A stretch of 25,752 nt of DNA from CAVVYA01 sp964577835 (lineage in GTDB: Bacteria > Pseudomonadota > Alphaproteobacteria > SMXQ01): NCBI GenBank assembly GCA_964577835.1, contig CAZOBN010000039.1:1-25752 (forward strand). Direction: 5' to 3'. The notes beneath the pieces are model-generated. The model ran no database searches. It was not told the DNA's origin and saw nothing but the letters and a program-made list of their open reading frames with translations. Position numbers and translations under genes: made by a program. Of this stretch, positions 7,339 to 15,269 are shown piece by piece; position 1 is the first letter of the stretch; each line of letters opens with the position of its first letter.

Positions 7339-8673
7339 ATGACTGTCGGGCTGCTCGATTCGGCAATCTACGGTGCGCTTCTTTCCGATGACGAAACCGC
7401 CCGTCTATTTTCGGATGCCGCTGAGCTGCGCTGCCTGCTGGACGTCGAGGCGGCACTCGCACGAGCGCAGGGACGAACCGGCGTTATTCCAGGAGAAGCC
7501 GCGGCACGAATCGACATGGCGGCCCGCAGTCTGACACTCGATCCACGTGCGCTTGCCGCGGGAACTCAGACTTCCGGCGTTCCCATTATTCCGCTTGTGG
7601 CCGCCTTGCGGAAAGCGGTTGGCGGTGAAGCGGCCCAATACGTCCACTGGGGAGCGACGAGCCAGGATATCGTCGATACGGCTCTGATCCTCCGGCTTCG
7701 CACAATTCTTGAAGTAATGAAGGCGCGTCTTGACAGCCTCATTGCTGCCCTCGTGATCCAGGCGGAGAGTCACCGCCGCACAGTGATGACCGCGCGTACC
7801 CGCTATCAACACGCGATTCCGACCACGTTCGGCCTGAAAGTCGCGGGATGGTTCGCGCCGCTCGTGCGTGATCGCGCGCGGCTTGACGAGCTTCGGCCGC
7901 GGCTTCTCTGCATCCAGTTTGGCGGAGCGGCAGGAACGCTTGCCGCGCTTGGCGACAGAGGCCTTGCCGTCATGGACGCTTTCGCTCAAGAGCTTGGGCT
8001 TGCCGCCCCTGTACTCCCGTGGCACACGCAACGTGACGTCATGGCGGAAATCGCAAATTGGCTTTCGCTTGTTTCGGGATCTTTGGGAAAGATGGGCCAG
8101 GATGTCGTTCTTCTCGCTCAGTCGGAGGTCAGCGAGGTCCGGCCGGGGATCGGAGGCGGCTCGTCCACGATGCCGCAGAAATCGAATCCCATTGTCGCCG
8201 AAACGCTCGTTGCTCTTGCGCGCTCGAATGCCGGCCTGCTCGGCAACATGCACCAAGCGATGATCCAGGAGAACGAGCGCGGCGGTTCGGGCTGGAGCCT
8301 AGAGTGGATAACCCTGCCGCAGATGGCGGTCGCGTCTGGTGCCGCGTTGCGCAATGCCCAAATTCTCATCGAAAACCTAGAGGTCGATACCGAACGGATG
8401 ATCGAGAACCTCCAGGCTTCCAACGGACTTGTCATGGCGGAAGCGGCTGTATTCGCGCTTTCGCGACATATACCGCGTCCTGAGGCCGAGTCCCTCGTGG
8501 GGGCAGCCTGCCGGGAGGCCGCCGATAGTGGGCAACATCTTGCCGATGTACTTAAAAAGACGGTGGATGTCCCGATTGATTGGGCGGCGCTCAAGCAACC
8601 CGAAACATATCTTGGGCAATCGGATCAATTTATCGACCGCGCCGTCGCCGAGGCCAGGCGTTTGCGCGAATAA
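7339..8673 (+). CDS. pcaB: 3-carboxy-cis,cis-muconate cycloisomerase
   Basis: 444 residues of the fumarase/aspartase superfamily, converting 3-carboxy-cis,cis-muconate to 4-carboxymuconolactone. The superfamily signature GSSTMPQKSNP is at residues 274-284, with HWGATSQDIVDT near residue 105 and TRYQHAIPTTFG near 155, all characteristic of PcaB rather than of adenylosuccinate lyase. The ATG at 7339 has AAGGA about 14 bases upstream, which is a rather long spacing. It closes the seven-gene pca operon in the unusual order D-C-H-G-catI-catJ-B. A 259-base intergenic region follows. Confidence 0.94.
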   Translation: MTVGLLDSAIYGALLSDDETARLFSDAAELRCLLDVEAALARAQGRTGVIPGEAAARIDMAARSLTLDPRALAAGTQTSGVPIIPLVAALRKAVGGEAAQYVHWGATSQDIVDTALILRLRTILEVMKARLDSLIAALVIQAESHRRTVMTARTRYQHAIPTTFGLKVAGWFAPLVRDRARLDELRPRLLCIQFGGAAGTLAALGDRGLAVMDAFAQELGLAAPVLPWHTQRDVMAEIANWLSLVSGSLGKMGQDVVLLAQSEVSEVRPGIGGGSSTMPQKSNPIVAETLVALARSNAGLLGNMHQAMIQENERGGSGWSLEWITLPQMAVASGAALRNAQILIENLEVDTERMIENLQASNGLVMAEAAVFALSRHIPRPEAESLVGAACREAADSGQHLADVLKKTVDVPIDWAALKQPETYLGQSDQFIDRAVAEARRLRE

Positions 8674-8743
8674 TGCGTGACCTGTCGCCCCGCCAGCGAG
8701 TCACCGCTTGAAACTCGTCCAGACTGGCTCACGATCTGTCCGC

Positions 8744-8790
8744 GCTATTAGCGGGACTAATAGCTCGTCATAGGAATTCATATTGGTGGA
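8744..8790. promoter_or_regulatory. LysR-type double T-N11-A regulatory element upstream of the binding-protein gene
   Basis: GCTATTAG (8744-8751) and CTAATAGC (8757-8764) form a perfect 8-bp inverted repeat containing T8748-N11-A8760. Thirty bases on, T8778-N11-A8790 gives a second box in the GGAATTCATATT segment. The arrangement CTATTA, six bases, CTAA, three bases, CTCG-N-CATA, GAATTC, ATATT-N-GT recurs upstream of the Rieske ferredoxin gene (11016-11065). Paired recognition and activation boxes about three helical turns apart are typical of LysR-regulated promoters, and a LysR gene lies between the two copies. The element is about 145 bases before the start codon of the gene it precedes. 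Confidence 0.6.
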
Positions 8791-8932
8791 AGATCGGACC
8801 GCCAGATAGGATCGATGTTTGTGGGATCTCTTTCGGAATAAACAACAGCCGCGGAGCCGTCGATTCAGCTCCATGGGATGGCGGCGAATGACGATCCGTC
8901 AGTGTGCAGGGATGGCGAGAAAAGGGGCGACT

Positions 8933-9991
8933 ATGGGCATCATAACAGCCGGGCGACGCGCATGTTGGAGCACCATTGCTTTTTGTATTTCTTTTGCGGG
9001 TGCGAGCGTCCAACCGGCCAATGCCCAACCGCTCGACGATTTTTATAAAGGCCGTCCGCTGGTAATCGTTATCGGGTTTTCGCCTGGTGGCGGATACGAC
9101 CTTTTCGGCCGCACCGTAGGTCGGCATATCTCGAAGCATATTCCTGGTAACCCTCATATCGTCCCGCAAAACATGCCAGGAGCGGGAAGCCTGAAGTCGA
9201 TAAACTACCTTTATAGTGCAGCGCCAAAGGACGGCTCCACGATCGCTATATTCTCCCGCGGTGTTCCTTTCGAGCCGCTTTTTGGGAATGCGAGTGCGCC
9301 GTTCGATCCATCTAAATTTAATTGGATCGGGAGCCCAAGCCAGGAGACGAACGTCGTCTTCTCCTGGCATACGACGCCATTCAAGACCTTCGAGGATGTC
9401 CTCAAGCGTGAGATGCTCGTCGCCTCGACCGGTACCGGCGCCGATACCGCCATGTTCCCCTTGCTCCTCAACGAGGTACTCAAGACAAAATTCAAGATTG
9501 TCACTGGCTACCCTGGTTCCGCGGAAACGTTCCTCGCTGTCGAACGCAGCGAAGTGGATGGCATCGGCGGTATCTCTTGGGGGCCTATTAAGGCGAGCAA
9601 GTCGGACTGGCTGAGAGACAATAGGATCAACGTCCTGCTGCAGCTTTCGCTCGAGAAGCACCCAGATCTGCCGAATGTTCCCCTGGTGATCGACCTCGTC
9701 ACTGACAGCGGCGACAAGCAGTTGCTCGAGCTGTTTCTTGCGAGACTCGTCATGGCTTGGCCTTTTGCCGCTCCCCCGGACGTACCGGCAGAGCGGGTGA
9801 AAACCTTGCGCCGAGCGTTCAATGAAACCATGACGGACCCGGGTTTCCTTGCCGATGCCAAAAAACAGGATCTGGAGATTAGTCCGGTGACGGGCGAGAC
9901 GATAGAATCCGTCTTGAAGCGGGTCTATTCCAGTCCGAAGAGTGTGGTGGCGCGCGGTCGCGAGCTGACTGACTCTCGTCAGAAAAAGTAG
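8933..9991 (+). CDS. Tripartite tricarboxylate transporter-type (Bug/TctC) periplasmic binding protein
   Basis: 352 residues from ATG 8933, which has AGGGG five bases upstream; in-frame starts at 8819, 8888 and 8912 are less well supported. A signal peptide spans about residues 8-30 with likely cleavage after ANA. The mature protein has the Bug-family signatures LVIVIGFSPGGGYDLFGR and VPQNMPGAGSLKSINYLY. Bug proteins bind carboxylates, including aromatic dicarboxylates such as terephthalate, in the periplasm. No TctA or TctB membrane partners are nearby, which is common for orphan Bug proteins; it may deliver ligand to a remote transporter or act as a sensor. A shared regulatory element upstream suggests co-regulation with the Rieske oxygenase operon. 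Confidence 0.88.
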   Translation: MGIITAGRRACWSTIAFCISFAGASVQPANAQPLDDFYKGRPLVIVIGFSPGGGYDLFGRTVGRHISKHIPGNPHIVPQNMPGAGSLKSINYLYSAAPKDGSTIAIFSRGVPFEPLFGNASAPFDPSKFNWIGSPSQETNVVFSWHTTPFKTFEDVLKREMLVASTGTGADTAMFPLLLNEVLKTKFKIVTGYPGSAETFLAVERSEVDGIGGISWGPIKASKSDWLRDNRINVLLQLSLEKHPDLPNVPLVIDLVTDSGDKQLLELFLARLVMAWPFAAPPDVPAERVKTLRRAFNETMTDPGFLADAKKQDLEISPVTGETIESVLKRVYSSPKSVVARGRELTDSRQKK

Positions 9992-10033
9992 TCAATTGCT
10001 TATTTGCGGCGTGCTGGGCAGATCAAGTGCCGT

Positions 10034-10954
10034 CTAGACTTTGCGCCAGCCGAGTTCGCCTTCCTGAATACGACGGTCGACAAGCTCCCGGATAGTCGTC
10101 AGCAAAAAATCTTCTGACGGCGCCGAGATGTTTTTGTTGAAGATCAGGGCTGCCGTACGGCTAATCGATGGGTGGATCGGTCGCGCACTCAGCTGTCCTG
10201 TCTTGATCGAATCCCAAAATAGCCCGTAGGGCACGATCGAGCAGCGGCCGTGACGAATCAACATTTCCCGTTTCAGGGTAGTTGGCTCGACTTCTAGGAC
10301 CGAGGCTAGATTTATGCCGCTCTTGGTGACGACGGTTTCGATAAACCGGCGTGTCCGATGAAAACGGTAGCCAAGCACGAGCGGAAAATCGCCAAGCGTG
10401 CCAAGATCAATATACCCTCGGGCAGAATCGACGACATTCGGCGGGCCGACCAGAACTAGGTCTTCCTGATAAAGCGGAACGATTCTGATCGTATCGGCCT
10501 CCGCCGGATCATAACAAAGAGCCGCTTCAAGTTCGCCATCGGTGATGAGCTTCCATAGTTTGTCGGTTAGCCCTTCATGCAGGACGATCTTCAGATGTGG
10601 TGCCTTTTCGGAGCATTCCTGCAGAAGCTCCGCAACCAGCGCCTGCCCCGGAGTCGGAGTCACCCCGAGCGAGATCTCTTCCTGAATTGAGGGGTTGAAA
10701 ACCTTTACCGAGCGTTCCGCGCGATTGAGCGCTTCCAGTGCTTCAGTCGCATGGGACAGGAACGAGGCACCGGCTTCGGTGAGTTCAATGCCGCGCGCAT
10801 GTCGGGTCAAAAGTTTGACCCCGAGAGTATCCTCCATCTGCTTGATCTGCAGACCGAGAGCAGGCTGCGAAACATGCAAATGCTGCGCAGCCGCGGTGAA
10901 GCTGCCGCATCTTGCCACTGTGACGAAATAGCGAAGCTGACGTAGTGACGTCAT
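10034..10954 (-). CDS. LysR-type transcriptional regulator
   Basis: 306 residues: an N-terminal winged helix-turn-helix (residues 1-60, with the textbook GSFTAAAQHLHVSQPALGLQIKQMEDTLGVKLLTR pattern), a linker helix, then a periplasmic-binding-like effector domain (about 90-295). It is transcribed divergently from the Rieske ferredoxin/oxygenase genes and convergently with the binding-protein gene, with which it shares only a 42-base gap. The 184-base divergent region contains two T-N11-A boxes that recur in front of the binding-protein gene, so it is the obvious candidate activator of both. Its inducer, presumably the aromatic substrate or an early intermediate, is unknown. It is not placed like PcaQ, which normally adjoins pcaD. 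Confidence 0.93.
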   Translation of the reverse strand: MTSLRQLRYFVTVARCGSFTAAAQHLHVSQPALGLQIKQMEDTLGVKLLTRHARGIELTEAGASFLSHATEALEALNRAERSVKVFNPSIQEEISLGVTPTPGQALVAELLQECSEKAPHLKIVLHEGLTDKLWKLITDGELEAALCYDPAEADTIRIVPLYQEDLVLVGPPNVVDSARGYIDLGTLGDFPLVLGYRFHRTRRFIETVVTKSGINLASVLEVEPTTLKREMLIRHGRCSIVPYGLFWDSIKTGQLSARPIHPSISRTAALIFNKNISAPSEDFLLTTIRELVDRRIQEGELGWRKV

Positions 10955-11015
10955 ATGCTTTTAAACTTTCGACGCTTTTCCGGGAGGCTTTGTTCCCGGC
11001 TCTTGTAGAGCCGAC

Positions 11016-11065
11016 CTATTAAGTAATCTAACACCTCGCCATAGAATTCAATATTAGTCAATTCT
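11016..11065. promoter_or_regulatory. LysR-type double T-N11-A regulatory element in the divergent LysR/Rieske promoter region
   Basis: The distal box is TATTA/TAACA with T11019-N11-A11031. The proximal box is a perfect 6-bp inverted repeat, AGAATT (11043-11048) and AATTCT (11060-11065), with T11048-N11-A11060. The boxes are 29 bases apart, and the layout matches the element at 8744-8790 almost base for base in CTATTA, CTAA, CTCG, CATA, GAATTC and ATATT. The element lies 74 bases before the ferredoxin ATG and 61 bases before the LysR start, suiting both activation and autoregulation. Confidence 0.65.
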
Positions 11066-11138
11066 CCGGCGGCTCAGTACAGTCTGCAGCACATCTAGCA
11101 AATGGCATTAGGCAAATTGCCGCGAGGAAAAGTTCAGC

Positions 11139-11525
11139 ATGTCTCAGGCATCGATTAAGGCGCCTGCCATTTCTCAATGCGAGAAGCACACTGAGGAGAT
11201 GGCCGGTTTGCTCTATCTCTGTCCGGTTTCAAGCGTTCCAGAGGGATCAGCCGCCAGGATCGAAATCGAGAATTTGGTTCTAGCTATCTTCAATCTCGAT
11301 GGCGAGGTGTACGTCATCAACGATGCCTGCACGCATGGTCCTGGTTCCCTGTCCGAAGGTTATATCGACGGAGGCGTGGTGGTATGCGGGTTTCATAATG
11401 GAGCATTCAACATTCGGACGGGCGCCGTCGTGGCGCCGCCTTGCATGCTCCCAGTGAAAACCTATGCCGTTACTATACGGAACGGCGCTGTGTACATCGA
11501 TCCGAATCGCCCCGCGCCTGTATAG
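11139..11525 (+). CDS. Rieske-type [2Fe-2S] ferredoxin
   Basis: 128 residues with a single Rieske domain. The cluster ligands are C64-x-H66 and C83-x2-H86 (CTHGPGSLSEG and CGFHNGAF), spaced as in the ferredoxins of naphthalene- or biphenyl-type dioxygenases. It should pass electrons from a reductase to the oxygenase encoded 52 bases downstream. No ferredoxin reductase gene is in the window, so a reductase from elsewhere must serve it. AGGA lies about 10 bases before the ATG. The first 20 residues precede the domain; M21 is a possible alternative start. Phthalate-family oxygenases more often use a one-protein reductase with a plant-type ferredoxin, so the pairing with a Rieske ferredoxin is noteworthy. 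Confidence 0.9.
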   Translation: MSQASIKAPAISQCEKHTEEMAGLLYLCPVSSVPEGSAARIEIENLVLAIFNLDGEVYVINDACTHGPGSLSEGYIDGGVVVCGFHNGAFNIRTGAVVAPPCMLPVKTYAVTIRNGAVYIDPNRPAPV

Positions 11526-11577
11526 GAAAGCGCGCTGTAGGGGTTTCACGGTCAATTTTGTGAAGAGAGACGTCCAG

Positions 11578-12858
11578 ATGATGACGAGCGAGCAGAACAC
11601 GTTTTTTTGCAGGACAGGCCCGGGAACGCCTATGGGCAATCTCTTCCGCCGTTATTGGATACCGGCTTTGCTTGCCGGAGAACTGCCAGAGCCGGATTGT
11701 CCTCCCGTGCGCATAACGCTTCTATCCGAGCGCTTGATCGCCTTTCGCGATACCGGCGGCCGTCTTGGCTTGATCGATGAGTTCTGTGCTCATCGAGGCG
11801 TTTCGCTTTGGTTTGGCCGCAATGAGGAACAGGGTATTCGTTGTCCTTATCATGGCTGGAAATACGACGCGAATGGGCAATGCGTGGATATTCCCTCGGA
11901 GCCAGGCGAAAATGGATTCTGTCAGAAGATCAAGTTGAAATCATATCCATTCGTGGAACGCGGTGGCGTCATCTGGGCCTATATGGGCCCGCCGGAAGAA
12001 CAGCCGCCGCTTCCAGCGTTCGAGTGGACATCGCTTCCGGCAACACACCGCTACATCGCCAAACGATGGCAGGAAAACAATTATCTGCAAGCCATGGAAG
12101 GCGGCATCGATTCAAGTCATGTATCGTTCCTGCACAGCGGCGAACTGCAGGCGGATCCGCTGCATATGTCAACAAAGGGCGCGGAATACCAACGCGACAG
12201 AATGCCAAAGTTCGAGGTTATCGAAGCGCCAGGAGGACTCGTGATCGGTGCGCGTCGCAACGCCGAGAAGGACAAATATTACTGGCGTATTACTCAGTGG
12301 ATCATGCCGTGGTACACGATGATCCCGCCCTATGGTAACAATGCTCTCAATGGCCATGCCTGGGTGCCGATCGACGATGAGAACTGCGTCACCTGGTCAT
12401 TCACCTATCACCCGACGCGGCCGCTGACAGACCGCGAGCTTGCGACGATGCGGAAAGGTGGGGGTATGCACGTCGAGCTTATCCCGGGCACCTTCCGCCC
12501 AGTGATGAACAAAGACAACAACTACATGATGGATCGCGCTGCTCAGAAGAACGGACGGCACTACAGCGGGGTGGCGGGAATTGCCATGCAGGATGCCTCG
12601 CTTCAGGAAAGCATGGGGCCAATCCAGGATCGGACAAGAGAAAACCTCGTATCAACGGACAACGCTATCATTATGGCCCGTCAGCGGCTGAAGAAGGCCG
12701 CTGTCGCGCTCGAGAAGGGTGCGCAGCCGCCCGGATTAGATCCGGAGTGCCATCGTGTCCGCTCCGCTTCGTTCGTCCTACCGGCCGATACAAAATTTCA
12801 AGAAGCTCAGGCGACCGCTCTTGTTGCCCTTGAGGGGGTAGCTCACATTTCGATCTGA
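11578..12858 (+). CDS. Aromatic ring-hydroxylating oxygenase, Rieske alpha subunit (phthalate dioxygenase-like family)
   Basis: 426 residues from ATG 11578, which is preceded by GAAGAGAGA; the longer in-frame start at 11464 overlaps the ferredoxin gene and is rejected. The Rieske cluster ligands are C70-x-H72 and C89-x2-H92. The mononuclear iron site is D178-x2-H181-x4-H186 (GGIDSSHVSFLH), with the late SMGPIQDRTRENL stretch supplying the likely acidic ligand. NTFFCRTGPGTPMGNLFRRYWIPA at the N-terminus and the late motif are signatures of the phthalate 4,5-dioxygenase, 3-chlorobenzoate dioxygenase and O-demethylase group, which act on aromatic carboxylates without a beta subunit. Substrate and regiochemistry cannot be read from the sequence. 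Position with LysR, ferredoxin and dehydrogenase suggests the first oxidative step of the pathway. Confidence 0.9.
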   Translation: MMTSEQNTFFCRTGPGTPMGNLFRRYWIPALLAGELPEPDCPPVRITLLSERLIAFRDTGGRLGLIDEFCAHRGVSLWFGRNEEQGIRCPYHGWKYDANGQCVDIPSEPGENGFCQKIKLKSYPFVERGGVIWAYMGPPEEQPPLPAFEWTSLPATHRYIAKRWQENNYLQAMEGGIDSSHVSFLHSGELQADPLHMSTKGAEYQRDRMPKFEVIEAPGGLVIGARRNAEKDKYYWRITQWIMPWYTMIPPYGNNALNGHAWVPIDDENCVTWSFTYHPTRPLTDRELATMRKGGGMHVELIPGTFRPVMNKDNNYMMDRAAQKNGRHYSGVAGIAMQDASLQESMGPIQDRTRENLVSTDNAIIMARQRLKKAAVALEKGAQPPGLDPECHRVRSASFVLPADTKFQEAQATALVALEGVAHISI

Positions 12859-12946
12859 GCCGATCGTGCGGCAACTACCCGTCCCGCGGCACATGCGGAA
12901 ATCATTGACCGCAACTTAAAGCGTGCGGCCTGTGGAGGCGATCTCG

Positions 12947-14062
12947 ATGGTTCAGACAATACAAGCGGCGGTTTCCTACGACGTCCGCCGCACCGAGGTG
13001 CGTGAATTAAAGCTGCCCGAAATTCCACCGGACAGCGGTTTGCTGCAAGTCGAGCGCACCGGGGTATGCGGGAGCGATTGGCCCTATTATCTAAACTATC
13101 CAAAATCCAAGGGACCGCTCATCCTTGGTCATGAGACTGTGGGCAGGGTGGCGCAACTCGGGTCCGCCGCCGCGACCCGCTTTGGGGTCAAAGAGGGCGA
13201 CCGTGTCGCTCTCGAGGAATATCTTCCTTGCGGTCATTGCTCCTATTGCCGTAGCGGTGATTTTCGCCTCTGTAACGAGACTGACACGCTCGCTCTCTCC
13301 AGCGGCACCCGTTACGGATCGACGCCGATCTCGAAGGCGCCATCACTGTGGGGTGGCTACAGTCAATATCAATTCCTCCATCCGAACACCGTGTTCCACC
13401 GTGTTCCAGAGCATGTTCCCGTGACACTTGCGACGCTCGCCCTTCCATTGGGAAATGGCGTGGAATGGGCTTATCTCCAAGGCCGAACCAAGATTGGCGA
13501 GACTGTGCTGATACAGGGGCCGGGTCAGCAAGGCTTAGCCTGTGTCGTTGCCGCCAAGGAAGCGGGGGCCGGATGCATCATTGTCACCGGACTGTCAACA
13601 CCAGCCGACAAGCGGCGGCTGGCACTGGCGAGAAAGCTCGGCGCCGATCATACGATCAATATCGAAGAGCGCGACGTCCTGAAAACTGTGGCCGATATTA
13701 CAGGGGATGAATTGGCCGATTTGGTTCTGGATTGCGCGTCAGGCGGCCCGTCCACCGTTGTTTCGGCCCTACAGCTCGCGCGTAAAGGCGGCAGAATCGT
13801 TCTCGGCGGACGAAAATTTCGCCGCATTCCCGAGTTCGACAGCGATGTCCTCATCGCGCGGTTTCTAACCGTCAAAGGAATGCGCGGCCACAGCTATGAG
13901 GCGGTCGAGCTCGGTCTGCAGATTATCGCCGGCGGGAAATACCCGCTTCAGGACATGTGCACGCATACTTTCGGGCTGCGAGAGGTCGATGAAGCGTTGC
14001 GCACGGTTGGCGGCGAAGGACAGCCTGATGCTATCCATTGCTCAGTTGATCCGTCGCGATGA
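12947..14062 (+). CDS. Zinc-dependent medium-chain alcohol dehydrogenase
   Basis: 371 residues from ATG 12947, which has GGAGG eight bases upstream; a GTG at 12923 is less likely. Catalytic zinc ligands are C41 (GVCGSD) and H62-E63 (GHETVG), and the structural zinc site has four cysteines, C95, C98, C101 and C109. The Rossmann loop is GPGQQG. It follows the Rieske oxygenase by 88 bases in the same direction, so it may oxidise a cis-dihydrodiol or an alcohol made in the pathway. Dihydrodiol dehydrogenases are more often short-chain or GFO/IDH-type proteins, so a zinc MDR enzyme in this place is unusual; a polyol or hydroxymethyl-aromatic substrate is an alternative. Confidence 0.87.
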   Translation: MVQTIQAAVSYDVRRTEVRELKLPEIPPDSGLLQVERTGVCGSDWPYYLNYPKSKGPLILGHETVGRVAQLGSAAATRFGVKEGDRVALEEYLPCGHCSYCRSGDFRLCNETDTLALSSGTRYGSTPISKAPSLWGGYSQYQFLHPNTVFHRVPEHVPVTLATLALPLGNGVEWAYLQGRTKIGETVLIQGPGQQGLACVVAAKEAGAGCIIVTGLSTPADKRRLALARKLGADHTINIEERDVLKTVADITGDELADLVLDCASGGPSTVVSALQLARKGGRIVLGGRKFRRIPEFDSDVLIARFLTVKGMRGHSYEAVELGLQIIAGGKYPLQDMCTHTFGLREVDEALRTVGGEGQPDAIHCSVDPSR

Positions 14063-14205
14063 CTGCGTTGGCGTTGGTACAAGGAATTCAAAGCGGCGGT
14101 GTTAAAGGTCGAATTTTGGAAAACACGAGAGATGCGGTCCCCGCCTCCGGGATGGCAGCGTAAATCGTAGCTGAACTGGACTACCTCGCAGAGCTCCGGT
14201 CATCG

Positions 14206-14541
14206 TCAATCGCGGATATCTTGGAGGAACCACTCGGTCGGAATCCTCGTCCCGAGTCCTTTCGCCAGGGCCTTCTTGTAGACGGCTGCCGCAACTCCCT
14301 CGAACTGTGCCCCGATTGCTCCGACGTTCAAGAAAAATGTCGTTTGTTGATCGTCCGTTCGGCCTCGTTCCGAACCGGAGATCAAGTCCACGAGCTTCGG
14401 CATGGCGATGATATCGGCAGGCAGATCGAGCCGTGGCACCTGAGCGCGTTCTTCCGGCCGCCCCGCGATGTATCCCAAGAAGCCCGCACGCGCATAGCGC
14501 GCCTCCTTGGGCAGCCGGTCTAGGAGCCCGCCGGAAAACAA
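14206..14541 (-). pseudogene. Ornithine cyclodeaminase/mu-crystallin family protein, C-terminal remnant
   Basis: A 111-codon minus-strand stretch that looks like the C-terminal third of this NAD(P)-dependent family: PKLVDLISGSERGRTDDQQTTFF, then LNVGAIGAQFEGVAAAVYKKALAKGLGTRIP and a final TEWFLQDIRD. Intact members are about 320-350 residues. Reading further upstream in the same frame gives unrelated sequence and a stop at 14617-14619, so the N-terminal two thirds are missing; the only start in the remnant is a TTG. The truncation lies where the HEPN-like ORF begins on the other strand, so the join was probably made by a rearrangement that brought in the accessory patch. Confidence 0.7.
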
Positions 14542-15181
14542 TCGGGAGAGGCCATTGGCAACGCCCAGAATCAGCGAGGAACCCGGCAGTGGCCTCCTTA
14601 GAATCCTGGACTCGAATTACGGACTCGCGGGCGCGACGCTCGAAAGGATAGGCGCGTTCGTTGTCATGTGGGCGACCTTTGAAAACGATCTCGAACGCGC
14701 TTTGTGGCGGCTTGAGGGCGAAGCGCCTGACGGCAAGATTCCAACGACGGACGCGGTGCCGGTAAGCCGGCTCGTTGCCCGATTCCGGGAAATCGGCTTG
14801 AAGCTGGAAGGTGAGGATTGGCGAAGCGTTGTAAATCTGCTGTGCGATACTGCCGCGTACCTTGCTGAGTATCGGAACGCTATCGCGCATGGGCGGCTGT
14901 TGCCAGCCAGCGTGGGCGGCGGACTTTTGCTCAATGCGGCCTGGCATGGCGAGAAACGGAAGCGGCCTGCGGTGACCGCGCATATTGATGAGAGACTGGT
15001 CGGGATCATGCTCGATGCCCTGCATGAACTGCTGATCGCTATGCGTGCCATCGCTTCCGGCGAAACCGCGCCGAATTCCGACAGCCGTGTTCTCGGCAGG
15101 CGGCAGATGCTTCAACGGGCGCGGAGTTGGGCGGGCGAGGTCCGGTATCTGACGGAAGCCGTGAACTCCGAGAAATACTGA
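14507..15181 (+). CDS. HEPN-like hypothetical protein, N-terminus uncertain
   Basis: 224 codons from a TTG at 14507. From about residue 30 on it reads like a real helical protein: GLAGATLERIGAFVVMWATFENDLERALWRL, then a helix ending EYRNAIAHG with R123-x4-H128, the R-x4-6-H pattern of HEPN RNase-like domains. HEPN proteins include toxins and RNA-cleaving parts of defence systems, but also inactive relatives. The first 25-30 residues overlap the truncated cyclodeaminase remnant on the other strand and are probably not original; no good ATG, GTG or ribosome site is visible, so the gene may itself have lost its start. It sits about 250 bases before an AbiE locus. Function not assigned. Confidence 0.55.
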   Translation: MGSRSRSPPENNRERPLATPRISEEPGSGLLRILDSNYGLAGATLERIGAFVVMWATFENDLERALWRLEGEAPDGKIPTTDAVPVSRLVARFREIGLKLEGEDWRSVVNLLCDTAAYLAEYRNAIAHGRLLPASVGGGLLLNAAWHGEKRKRPAVTAHIDERLVGIMLDALHELLIAMRAIASGETAPNSDSRVLGRRQMLQRARSWAGEVRYLTEAVNSEKY

Positions 15182-15269
15182 CGTTCTCTGCTTCGCGCCA
15201 AACCCACACAGGTTTTGCCAAGGTAGTTCCCAGTCCCTTTGCTTTCTGGATCAGCCGTTTACTGCTCGA

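Noticed and set aside
8674..8743. Intrinsic terminator after pcaB
   Set aside because: Only a 5-bp GTGAC/GTCAC pair and no T-run; the strong palindrome at 8744-8764 fits the regulatory element better.
8819..8932. Longer N-terminus for the binding protein
   Set aside because: It would put 38 charged residues before the signal peptide; ATG 8933 has a good ribosome site.
14102..15115. 337-codon minus-strand ORF over the HEPN-like and cyclodeaminase region
   Set aside because: Different frame from the recognisable cyclodeaminase tail and no domain; it is a shadow of the two real signals.
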